Part shown: piece by piece, positions 1-6,580 of the stretch
How positions within the stretch are numbered: position 1 is the stretch's first letter
Layout of the letters: every line of letters starts with the position of its first letter
Assembly: GCA_913057815.1 (NCBI GenBank)
Contig: CAJXOV010000125.1
Span: 1 to 6,612, forward strand
Length of the DNA: 6,612 nucleotides
Reading direction: 5' to 3'
From: an uncultured Flavobacteriales bacterium
Lineage (GTDB): Bacteria > Bacteroidota > Bacteroidia > Flavobacteriales_D > Sanyastnellaceae
The notes under the pieces: generated by a model
What the model saw: the letters and a program-made list of their open reading frames with translations, nothing else
Told to the model about the DNA's origin: nothing
The model's database searches: none
Program-made: the position numbers and the translations under genes

Positions 1-42
1 CCTCTCTATTCGTCGGCAGCGTCAGATGTGTATAAGAGACAG
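1..42 (+). other. Untrimmed Nextera adapter, i5/Read 1 side (artefact)
   Basis: Not genomic DNA. Positions 10-42 match the Illumina Nextera Read 1 transposase adapter, and its last 19 bases (24-42) are the Tn5 mosaic end. Positions 2-9 read CTCTCTAT, which matches the i5 index known as 502, and position 1 fits the last base of the P5 arm. Genomic sequence starts at 43. Any translation or homology that includes these bases is false, and the stretch should be masked. Confidence 0.98.
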
Positions 43-246
43 ATCAGAAGAGAAATTACTCTTTCTATTGAGGTGTTGCCAAATAGAAGTCTGAAGATGT
101 TTAGCAGCTGAGTCTGTCTGATTCACGAATTCTCCAATTGGTAAAGAATCGTTCGAAGTAAGCCAAAGAGGTTGTGAAGATTTGCACGATAGCATAAGAC
201 TTACGAGAAGTAAGACAGATAAGCTGTATATCGTTGTTTGTGTCAT
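43..246 (-). CDS. Lipoprotein of unknown function, N-terminal fragment (partial at contig edge)
   Basis: The 5' end of a gene reading leftward: 68 codons from an ATG at 246-244 until the genomic insert ends at 43. The protein opens with a short polar stretch, a hydrophobic core (residues 6-19, IYSLSVLLLVSLML) and a cysteine at residue 21 in the context L-M-L-S-C. This is a type II signal peptide with a plausible lipobox, so the mature protein would be lipidated at Cys21 and membrane anchored. The part beyond the cysteine (KSSQPLWLTSNDSLPIGEF and on) matches no family I recognise. A TTG two codons upstream could also serve as start, but ATG fits the signal peptide and the nearby promoter better. 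The frame stays open into the adapter, adding the false residues LSLIHI, so the true C-terminus is missing. It diverges from the efflux operon; a functional link is unproven. Confidence 0.75.
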
Positions 247-265
247 ATTCAAAGACGAAGTGAAT

Positions 266-273
266 CAAATCTA
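266..273 (-). promoter_or_regulatory. Possible Bacteroidota -7 promoter element for the lipoprotein gene
   Basis: Read on the minus strand this is TAGATTTG, a full match to the Bacteroidota -7 consensus TAnnTTTG. It ends 19 bases upstream of the lipoprotein ATG, giving a short leader of roughly a dozen bases. No clear TTG or TTTG -33 element lies at the usual spacing (about 290-297 holds none), so the call rests on one motif and its position. Confidence 0.4.
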
Positions 274-599
274 GCTGATTTTGTTTCTTTCTTTTGGTTT
301 AGAAATTATACTTGTTGTAATTGGGTATGGTTGTAACTATGCTTACTCACAGTTTTGCGTGTAACACAGTAGAATCTGTCCTTTAGGGAATTCACTTAGT
401 CTGATGTTTTTCAAAAAGGACTAAGTCAATTGCTTGTTTTAGTTGTGTTTAGTGGCATGTTCGGATTACTTTTTATGCAATCAATTGCTCAATTCTTGTG
501 ATATTTCTAGCTGATGTTTTCCATTTACTGAGTTGAAATCATAATTCTAGACTGCCTGTGTATTCTTGGTTTTAAGTAGAAGTTTAAATCTTGTTAAAA
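274..599. other. Divergent intergenic region, no gene found
   Basis: This stretch separates the leftward lipoprotein gene from the rightward efflux operon. It is T-rich on the plus strand and stops are frequent in all frames; the longest ATG reading frame noticed (339-386, 15 codons) has nothing to support it. Visible structure is limited to an 8-bp inverted repeat (394-401 with 419-426), a short inverted repeat GCAAT-CA-ATTGC (477-488), and two short direct repeats: TCTAGCTGAT at 270-279 and 506-515, and TCAATTGCT at 426-434 and 481-489. I see no tRNA, riboswitch or strong terminator. The length is generous for two promoters, so an undetected small RNA or distal regulator site is possible, but nothing shows one. 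Confidence 0.6.
394..426. repeat. Inverted repeat, possible hairpin (8-bp arms, 17-base loop)
   Basis: ACTTAGTC at 394-401 is exactly complementary to GACTAAGT at 419-426. The loop (402-418) contains TTTTT-C-AAAAA, which could lengthen or rearrange the structure. The arms are not GC-rich and no U-run follows, so it does not look like a terminator. It could be a protein-binding site, part of a small RNA, or chance in AT-rich DNA. Confidence 0.3.
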
Positions 600-619
600 T
601 TAGTTGCACGCGCAACTAA
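600..619. promoter_or_regulatory. Probable MarR operator (perfect 8-4-8 palindrome)
   Basis: TTAGTTGC at 600-607 and GCAACTAA at 612-619 are perfect inverted repeats around the spacer ACGC. A 20-bp palindrome is the usual size and symmetry for a dimeric winged-helix MarR repressor. It lies 16 bases before the MarR start codon and covers the probable -33 element (TTG at 604-606), so a bound repressor would block RNA polymerase. Autorepression of the whole operon is inferred from this placement; binding has not been shown. Confidence 0.7.
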
Positions 620-631
620 ATAATACATTTG
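604..631 (+). promoter_or_regulatory. Probable promoter of the efflux operon (-33 TTG, -7 TACATTTG)
   Basis: TACATTTG at 624-631 matches the Bacteroidota -7 consensus TAnnTTTG at every fixed position. A TTG at 604-606 sits 17 bases upstream, within the spacing known for this promoter class. The -33 element is embedded in the palindrome, linking promoter and repressor. Transcription would begin about 4-7 bases past the -7 element, which is at or next to the ATG at 636. No second promoter is visible between the four operon genes. Confidence 0.65.
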
Positions 632-635
632 CAAT

Positions 636-1106
636 ATGGAATTAATTCCGCTTGATAAGAAAATGGATGCATCTATAGTTCCGTGGTTAGGCAAAACCAT
701 GAAGCTTGTAGATGTTTTAGTTAACCAGGTGTTTCAGCAGCACGGTATGGAACTTAAAAAAAATCAGGTTATAGTTCTAAGGCTTATCAGTAACGGAATG
801 CATGCTCAGTCAGACCTATCCATAGTAACTGAAAGAGATAAAAGCTCCCTTTCTAGACTGCTAAAGGGAATGATGGATAAAGGATTAATAAGTAGACAAA
901 AAGATGAGGAAGATGCTAGACAGTTTCAGATTTATTTAACTAAAAAAGGAAAAGAAACGCTGGGAAAAGCATTACCTATTCTGGTAGAGGCATTTGATAA
1001 AATTCAGAGTAAAGTATCTAAAGAAGATATGGAAACAGTGAAAAAAGTGATGGTGCAGCTTCAAGCGAATATCACCCAAGAATTGACATTATTTGATAAT
1101 AAATAA
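636..1106 (+). CDS. MarR-family transcriptional regulator, probable repressor of the efflux operon
   Basis: A 156-residue protein of normal MarR length. Helices at about 12-55 and 110-150 would form the dimer interface. The winged helix lies between: HTH about residues 57-82, with recognition helix DKSSLSRLLKGMMDKG (68-83), then the wing with D93-x-R95 in place of the common D-x-R and ending LTKKG (101-105). MarR proteins bind palindromic DNA as dimers and usually release when they bind a phenolic or other small ligand, or when oxidised. This one has no cysteine, so thiol-based redox sensing is unlikely. A fitting operator overlaps its own promoter, and the pump genes follow after one base, so it most likely represses the whole operon. 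The start at 636 could give a leaderless message; Met10 (663) is an alternative start that would keep all conserved parts. The ligand is unknown. Confidence 0.9.
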   Translation: MELIPLDKKMDASIVPWLGKTMKLVDVLVNQVFQQHGMELKKNQVIVLRLISNGMHAQSDLSIVTERDKSSLSRLLKGMMDKGLISRQKDEEDARQFQIYLTKKGKETLGKALPILVEAFDKIQSKVSKEDMETVKKVMVQLQANITQELTLFDNK

Positions 1107-1107
1107 A

Positions 1108-2232
1108 ATGAGAAAAGTAATTATTATAGTTATAGGATTAATCATAGTAGCAGCCGGAGTTATGGTTTTTAATGTGATGGCTAATTCTAAAGAACAACCA
1201 ACTCCTAAGTCGTTTGACAAGGTGAATACTGTTTTTACTGAGAAAGTGAAGTTGTCTTCAGTTTCCGTTCTGGTAGAAGCATCTGGTGTAGTAGAAGCGG
1301 TAGAAAGATTAGAGCTCTATAGCGAGGTTCAGGGCCTTATGCTTTCCGATGGAGGAAAGTTTAAAGAGGGAAGAAGTTTTAGGAAAGGTGAGGTTCTAGT
1401 CGCTGTTAGAGCCAATGACATTCAAGCCAGTTTAGTAGCGAAGAGAAGCTCTTTCGAAAAGCTTTTAACTTCGGTAATGGCTGATTTAAGGTTGGATTAT
1501 AATAGTGATTTCCAGATGTGGTCAGATTACCTTAAAACGTTAGATGTAAACAAAACCATTAAAGAGCTTCCAGCTGCTTCCTCTGAACAACTTAAGCTTT
1601 TTCTTACTGGAAGGAGCATTTATAGTGAATATTATAACATTAAGAACTCAGAAATCAATCTTTCTAAATACAGTGTGAGAGCTCCTTATAACGGAATATT
1701 GGTGGAATCTAATGTTGACCCAGGGACTGTTATTAGGCCAGGTCAGAAGTTAGGGGTTTTTATAAGGCCTAATAATTATGAGCTAGAAGTAGCCGTAACA
1801 TCAGAAGTAGCTGATAAACTTGAAAAAGGAATGAAAGCCTCACTTTCTAAGGATAAATACTTCGATAAAACATGGGAAGGAGAAATTTCTAGAGTAAACA
1901 GAACCGTTAATTCTGCAAGCCAATTAGCTTCTGTGTTTGTGAAAACGAATTCTGAAGAACTCAAAGACGGAATGTTTATGCATACTAGAATCACATCACA
2001 TGCTATAGAAAACGCCATCGAGATCAATAGATCTATGCTTTATAAAGATGACATGGTTTTCTTGGTAAAAGATTCAGTGCTGATGGATAAGGAAATAAAG
2101 ATTAAGCATATGTCTAAAAATACAGCAGTAATAACTGGAATTAATGATGGTGACCAATTGCTTACCAAAATTCCTCCTGGCGCTTTTTCTGGAATGAAAG
2201 TTAGTATTTACGAAAACCCTGAAAGCAAGTGA
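1108..2232 (+). CDS. RND efflux periplasmic adaptor (membrane fusion protein, HlyD/AcrA-like)
   Basis: A 374-residue adaptor that would link the inner-membrane RND pump to the TolC-type channel in the periplasm. It has one N-terminal membrane segment (residues 4-24) and no lipobox cysteine, so it is anchored by an uncleaved helix and not by lipid. The lipoyl domain is split: first half about 70-105 (GGKFKEGRSFRKGEVL), second half about 188-219 (VRAPYNGILVES, then VDPGTVIRPGQKLG). A beta-barrel domain follows (about 222-296, ending ELKDGMFMHTRI), then a membrane-proximal domain (300-374). The segment between lipoyl halves (about 106-187) has proline and aromatic residues and is not a long regular coiled coil; I recall this form from Bacteroidota adaptors. 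The ATG at 1108, one base after the MarR stop, is preferred over an in-frame TTG at 1093, which would overlap marR. Its stop overlaps the transporter start by four bases. Confidence 0.93.
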   Translation: MRKVIIIVIGLIIVAAGVMVFNVMANSKEQPTPKSFDKVNTVFTEKVKLSSVSVLVEASGVVEAVERLELYSEVQGLMLSDGGKFKEGRSFRKGEVLVAVRANDIQASLVAKRSSFEKLLTSVMADLRLDYNSDFQMWSDYLKTLDVNKTIKELPAASSEQLKLFLTGRSIYSEYYNIKNSEINLSKYSVRAPYNGILVESNVDPGTVIRPGQKLGVFIRPNNYELEVAVTSEVADKLEKGMKASLSKDKYFDKTWEGEISRVNRTVNSASQLASVFVKTNSEELKDGMFMHTRITSHAIENAIEINRSMLYKDDMVFLVKDSVLMDKEIKIKHMSKNTAVITGINDGDQLLTKIPPGAFSGMKVSIYENPESK

Positions 2233-5200
2233 AAAAACTAATTACACATTTCATTAAGTATCCTGTAGCTGTAAATGTTATGATACTTGCGTTTATTGTT
2301 TTGGGGCTAGTAGGAATGTTTAGTATGCGTTCTAGCTTTTTCCCGCTTCAAGATTCTAAAAACATAAATATTTCTATAGTTTACCCAGGTGCTTCTCCAG
2401 CTGAGATGGAAGAAGGAGTGGTTTTAAAAATAGAGAATAACTTAAGAGGGTTGGTAGGAATAGATAGATTTACCTCTTCCTCTAAAGAAAACTTAGCCAC
2501 TATTAGTATAGAGGCTGAAAAAGGATATGATATAGATGTTCTTCTGGCAGATGTGAAGAATGCAGTAGATAAAGTTCCTTCATTTCCGACTGAGATGGAG
2601 CCTCCTGTAGTGGCCAAGCAAGAAACACTTACAGATGCTATTTCTCTTGCCGTTACTGGTGAAGATGTAGATTTGAAAACATTGAAAACCATTGCTAGGC
2701 AAGTAGAAACGGAACTTAGAGCCATAGAAGGTATATCGCAAGTAGAGATTTCGGGCTTTCCTGATGAGGAAATAAATATAGCTGTTAAAGAAGACGTTCT
2801 AAGAACGTATAATCTGTCATTTAGAGATGTTTCACAAGCTGTATCTGCTTCTAATATTCTGGTTACAGGAGGAACGATAAAGACTGTGGAAGAGGATTAT
2901 TTGATAAGAGTAAAAAATAGGTCTTACTACGCTCTTGAGCTAGAAAACATAATTATAAAAGCTCTTCCAGATGGAACTAAAATTAGACTGGGTTCTGTAG
3001 CTGAAGTTAAAGATGCTTGGTCTGAAACTCCAGAAAGAGCCTATTTCAACGGAAAATCTTCAATAACGGTGAGTGTGAAAACCACCAATAAGGAAGACCT
3101 GATAGAAGCGGCTAATAATTCTATAGCATATGCAGAATCATTTAATGAGCGTTATCAAAATATTAAATTAGAAGTAACAGCTAACAGAAGTATAACCATT
3201 ATCCAAAGAACCCAGCTTCTTGCAGAAAATGGTGCCGTTGGTATTCTCTTAGTTTTGTTCTTTTTATCATTGTTTCTTAGACCAAGACTAGCTCTCTGGG
3301 TAGCGTTTGGTTTGCCTATTTCATTCATGGGTATGTTCATGCTTGTGAATTATTTAGGTGTTACTATAAACGTTCTTTCACTCTTCGGGATGATAATAGT
3401 AATAGGAATCTTGGTAGACGATGGAATAGTCATAGCCGAGAATATTTTCCATCACTATGAAAAGGGAAAATCTAGAGTCCAGGCAGCTATAGATGGAACT
3501 ATGGAAGTTCTTCCTGCCATAACTTCCGCCATTCTTACTACGCTAATTGCCTTTAGTACTTTTTTCTTTTTAGACGGAAGAGTGGGAGAGTTTTTCGGTG
3601 AGGTAACTATAGTGGTTATCCTAACTCTTGGATTTTCTCTTCTGGAAGCATTTGTAATTCTTCCAGCTCATATAGCACATTCTAAAGTATTAACTGCGGA
3701 GCAAAAGACTTATAAATTCAATGAATGGGGAGACCGATTTATGAATGCTGCCAGAGATAAAGTTTACATGCCTGTTTTAAGAGCTGCTCTGAAGTATAAA
3801 CCGATTTCTTTTGCTTTATTATTAGCAGCATTCATCATTACTATAGGTGGTATGTCTGGAGGTATTATAAAAACTACATTCTTTCCAGCTATAGCCAGTG
3901 ACAGAGTTCAGATAGATGTGAAAATGCCTCAGGGAGTAAATCCTCTTCAGACAGACTCTATCGTTTCATATATAGAACAGAAAGCCATAGAAGTTGGAGA
4001 TGAGCTAACAGCTCTGCGAGAAGACGGAAAGCCTGTCATCGTTAATATCATTAAGAATGTAGGCCCAGGAACTGCTAGCGCTAGTTTGGTAATTAATCTT
4101 CTTCCAGGTGAAGAAAGAGGTAACTTGTCATCCCCAGATGTCGCTGCGGCTATTTTCGAAAAATCAGGGGAGTTTCCTTCTGCTGAAAGTATTTCTTTCG
4201 ATAGTGGAAGTAATTTCGGAGGTAAGCCTGTTTCGGTTTCACTCCTGAGTTATGATATAGCAGAACTAAAAGCTGCTAAAAAAGAGCTGAAAGAGATTAT
4301 GCGTAGCAATCCTAAATTAAGGGATATCGCAGACAATGACCCCGAAGGAATCAAAGAAATCAGATTAGAAATGAAAGACAAAGCCTATGCTATGGGCTTG
4401 ACTTTAACCGATATGATTTCTCAGGTTAGGTATGGGTTTAACGGTCTCCAAGTGCAGAGATTCCAAAGAGGAGAAGATGAAATCATCGTATGGGTAAGAT
4501 TTGACAAAGAAGGAAGGTCTTCCATTAGTGACTTGGATAACATGAGAATTGTTACTCCACAAGGCGAAAGAGTACCGCTAATAGAGTTGGCTTCTTACGA
4601 AATAGAAAGAGGAGAAATCTCTATAAATCATTTAGACGGAAAAAGAGAAATACAGGTGTATGCAGACTTAAAAGATCCTAAAGAGAGTGCTGCTGATATA
4701 GTTACGGATATTAGAGAAAATGTAGTTCCTGCTATGCAAGCTAAGTACTCTAGTCTATCTGCGCTTTATGAAGGTCAGAATAGAGAGGCTTCTAAAGTTA
4801 TAGACTCTGCTAAAGAAGTTGGATTAATAATTTTACTGCTTATATATGTGGTAATAGCCTTTACTTTTAGATCGTACAGTCAGCCATTTCTGCTACTTAT
4901 TATGATCCCTTTTTCTATGATAGGTGTAGGTTGGGGACACTATATTCACGATTTTCCAGTGAACATACTTTCTTTCCTAGGAATCATAGCGCTGGTGGGA
5001 ATAGTCGTCAACGATGGCTTGGTCTTTATTAGTAAATTCAATGGTTATCTGAAAGAAGGAATGAAATATGATGAAGCCATTATAGAAGCAGGCTCGTCTA
5101 GGTTTAGAGCTATTTTCTTAACATCCATTACCACTATAGCAGGGTTAGCTCCACTTATTTTTGAACCTAGTTTACAAGCACAATTCTTAATTCCAATGGC

Positions 5201-5399
5201 TATTTCCATAGCCTACGGAATAGGAATAGCTACAGTTCTTACACTGGTAATGTTGCCTATGTTGTTATCCACTAGTAATACTATTAAAGTGTATTCGGGA
5301 TGGTTATGGGAAGGTAAAAAGCCTAGTAAAGAATCAGTAGAAAGAGCTATCAAGGAGATAGAGTCAGAACAGGAAGCATTAGAAGGATTACAATCATGA
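2229..5399 (+). CDS. RND-family efflux transporter, inner-membrane proton antiporter (AcrB/HAE-like)
   Basis: A 1056-residue transporter, full length for the family. The two-fold RND layout is visible: TM1 about 12-32, first periplasmic porter/docking domain about 33-330, TM2-TM6 about 333-482, TM7 about 525-545, second periplasmic domain about 546-860, TM8-TM12 about 864-1012, and a charged cytoplasmic tail to 1056. TM4 carries the paired aspartates D397-D398 in GILVDDGIVIAEN, the proton-relay pair equivalent to AcrB D407-D408; this favours drug/hydrophobe efflux over the heavy-metal (CzcA) class. In TM10 the position of AcrB K940 appears to be N928, followed by D929 (GIVVNDGLVF). Translation starts at a GTG that overlaps the adaptor stop (GTGA), and the start MKKLITHFIKYPVAVNV is typical of RND proteins. 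The stop overlaps the next gene (ATGA). Substrates cannot be predicted. Confidence 0.95.
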   Translation: MKKLITHFIKYPVAVNVMILAFIVLGLVGMFSMRSSFFPLQDSKNINISIVYPGASPAEMEEGVVLKIENNLRGLVGIDRFTSSSKENLATISIEAEKGYDIDVLLADVKNAVDKVPSFPTEMEPPVVAKQETLTDAISLAVTGEDVDLKTLKTIARQVETELRAIEGISQVEISGFPDEEINIAVKEDVLRTYNLSFRDVSQAVSASNILVTGGTIKTVEEDYLIRVKNRSYYALELENIIIKALPDGTKIRLGSVAEVKDAWSETPERAYFNGKSSITVSVKTTNKEDLIEAANNSIAYAESFNERYQNIKLEVTANRSITIIQRTQLLAENGAVGILLVLFFLSLFLRPRLALWVAFGLPISFMGMFMLVNYLGVTINVLSLFGMIIVIGILVDDGIVIAENIFHHYEKGKSRVQAAIDGTMEVLPAITSAILTTLIAFSTFFFLDGRVGEFFGEVTIVVILTLGFSLLEAFVILPAHIAHSKVLTAEQKTYKFNEWGDRFMNAARDKVYMPVLRAALKYKPISFALLLAAFIITIGGMSGGIIKTTFFPAIASDRVQIDVKMPQGVNPLQTDSIVSYIEQKAIEVGDELTALREDGKPVIVNIIKNVGPGTASASLVINLLPGEERGNLSSPDVAAAIFEKSGEFPSAESISFDSGSNFGGKPVSVSLLSYDIAELKAAKKELKEIMRSNPKLRDIADNDPEGIKEIRLEMKDKAYAMGLTLTDMISQVRYGFNGLQVQRFQRGEDEIIVWVRFDKEGRSSISDLDNMRIVTPQGERVPLIELASYEIERGEISINHLDGKREIQVYADLKDPKESAADIVTDIRENVVPAMQAKYSSLSALYEGQNREASKVIDSAKEVGLIILLLIYVVIAFTFRSYSQPFLLLIMIPFSMIGVGWGHYIHDFPVNILSFLGIIALVGIVVNDGLVFISKFNGYLKEGMKYDEAIIEAGSSRFRAIFLTSITTIAGLAPLIFEPSLQAQFLIPMAISIAYGIGIATVLTLVMLPMLLSTSNTIKVYSGWLWEGKKPSKESVERAIKEIESEQEALEGLQS
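5381..5387 (+). promoter_or_regulatory. Shine-Dalgarno-like site for the TolC-type gene
   Basis: AGAAGGA lies eight bases before the ATG at 5396, inside the end of the transporter gene. It supports 5396 as start over the second in-frame ATG at 5402. It is the clearest such site in the operon; Bacteroidota rely little on Shine-Dalgarno pairing, so it may be chance in purine-rich codons. Confidence 0.35.
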
Positions 5400-6580
5400 A
5401 AATGAGTATAAGATATATAATACTGTGTTTAGGCGTTGCAACGCTTACACAAACACAAGCACAAACAGAGCTTACTTTCGATGAGGCTTTAGCTCAAACT
5501 CTGGAGAGCAATTATGATATAAAAGTGGCTAGAATAAATGAGTCTGTGGCAGAAAACAATGCGGAAAAATCTAACGCAGGATATTTACCTACGCTTTCTG
5601 CTTCAGGAAATTACGGTTGGACGTTTAATAGTGGTTCCTTCGATACATCTGGTGGAGAAAACACTTATGATGCTAATTCTAGCTATAGCTATGGAGCAGG
5701 AGTGGATCTGAATTATACGATTTGGGATGGACAGGGAAGAAAATACGCTTATTTACAAAGTCAAGAGCTAAAAGAGCTTTCTGCGCTACAAGTAAGACAG
5801 CTGATTGAAAACACCATTTTAGAATTGAGTTCGGTGTACTATGACGCGAGTAGATTAGAGACTACAGAGAAAAGCTTAGAGGAAGCTATAGCTATTTCAG
5901 TAGACAGACTTACTCGAGCTGAATATGCGTTCGAATACGGACAGGGAACGCAGTTAGACATACTAAATGCTAGAGTAGATCTGAATTCGGATAGTGTAAA
6001 TCTGATTAATACACAGCAGCAATTGAGCAATTCTATCCGTAATTTAAATTTAATCATGGGAGCAGATATAAATCAGGAGTTTACAGTCTCAGAAGAAATA
6101 ATTCTGGATAGAGTTTTGGACTTTAATCAGCTTTTGATTTCATCAAAAGAAAAGAATGTTCAGCTGGCTTCGATAGAAAAAAACATGCTTAGCCAAGAGT
6201 ATGCATTGGGAAGTTCTAAAGCAGCAATGCTGCCATCTTTATCAGCTAATGTGGGTTATGATTACAGAGGGAGCAATGACCCGAACGGAGCTTTCGTAAC
6301 AGGAACTACCACTGTAGGACCTAACGCTGGATTAACCCTGAGCTGGAATGTATTTTCGGGACAGAATAAAACCAAGGTAAAGAATGCAGAACTGAATTTA
6401 GAAAGTCTGATGATTCAGAAAGAAAGCGCAGCTCAGCAAGTAGAATATAATCTGTTAAATGCTTATGATGCTTACACTACTTCTCTTTTCATTTTAAACA
6501 CTCAAAAGGATAATGTAGAAACAGCCAAAAGAAACTTCGAGAGGAGTGAAGAGGCTTTTAGAGTAGCTCAGATCACATCC
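5396..6580 (+). CDS. TolC-family outer-membrane efflux channel, C-terminus missing (partial at contig edge)
   Basis: The frame is open from the ATG at 5396 to the end of the window, giving 395 genuine residues. It would be the outer-membrane exit duct of the pump. The signal peptide is residues 1-22 with probable cleavage after T-Q-A. The mature part shows the internal duplication of the TolC fold. Repeat one begins at LTFDEALAQ (26-34), has a strand motif YLPTLSASGNYG (63-74) and the helix motif YGQGTQLDILNARVDL (181-196). Repeat two has the matching MLPSLSANVGYDY (278-290) and ends just as its own motif starts (FRVAQITS, 388-395). Family members are usually around 420-480 residues, so roughly 40-60 residues are missing. 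The start overlaps the transporter stop by four bases, indicating coupled translation. Codons after 6580 are adapter and add a false L-S-L-I-H-I-S-E-P-T tail. Confidence 0.93.

Noticed and set aside
350..367. Second MarR operator-like sequence (TTGC-GTG-TAAC)
   Set aside because: It shares only TTGC with the palindrome at 600-619 and lacks two-fold symmetry.
394..430. Rho-independent terminator for a gene in the spacer
   Set aside because: The stem is AT-rich with a 17-base loop, no U-tract follows, and no gene ends just upstream.
1093..1107. TTG start for the adaptor five codons earlier
   Set aside because: It would overlap the MarR gene by 14 bases and add only MIINK before an ATG-led signal anchor; ATG at 1108 is the simpler start.
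1776..2027. Minus-strand open frame of 83 codons within the adaptor gene
   Set aside because: It lies entirely antisense to a well-supported gene, and its translation is low-complexity Ser/Thr/Leu-rich sequence with no domain.
2381..2725. Minus-strand open frame of 114 codons within the transporter gene
   Set aside because: It is antisense to the conserved first porter domain of the RND gene and is Ser-rich with no recognisable motif, a typical shadow frame.
3155..3340. Minus-strand open frame of 61 codons opposite TM2-TM3 of the transporter
   Set aside because: Its apparent hydrophobicity mirrors the transmembrane coding on the other strand; no start context or family supports it.
3411..3440. 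Heavy-metal (CzcA-type) RND pump
   Set aside because: TM4 carries the Asp-Asp pair of the drug/hydrophobe class and not the metal-class Asp-Gly pattern, and there are no His-rich or Met-rich metal-binding stretches in the adaptor.
5839..6057. Minus-strand open frame of 72 codons with several cysteines
   Set aside because: It is antisense to the first repeat of the TolC-type gene, and its cysteines come from the complement of Gln/Ala-rich codons.
43..6580. A wholly new defence, mobile or biosynthetic system
   Set aside because: All four plus-strand genes fit one well-known tripartite efflux operon. I see no transposase, integrase, CRISPR repeat, toxin-antitoxin pair or unexplained large gene.
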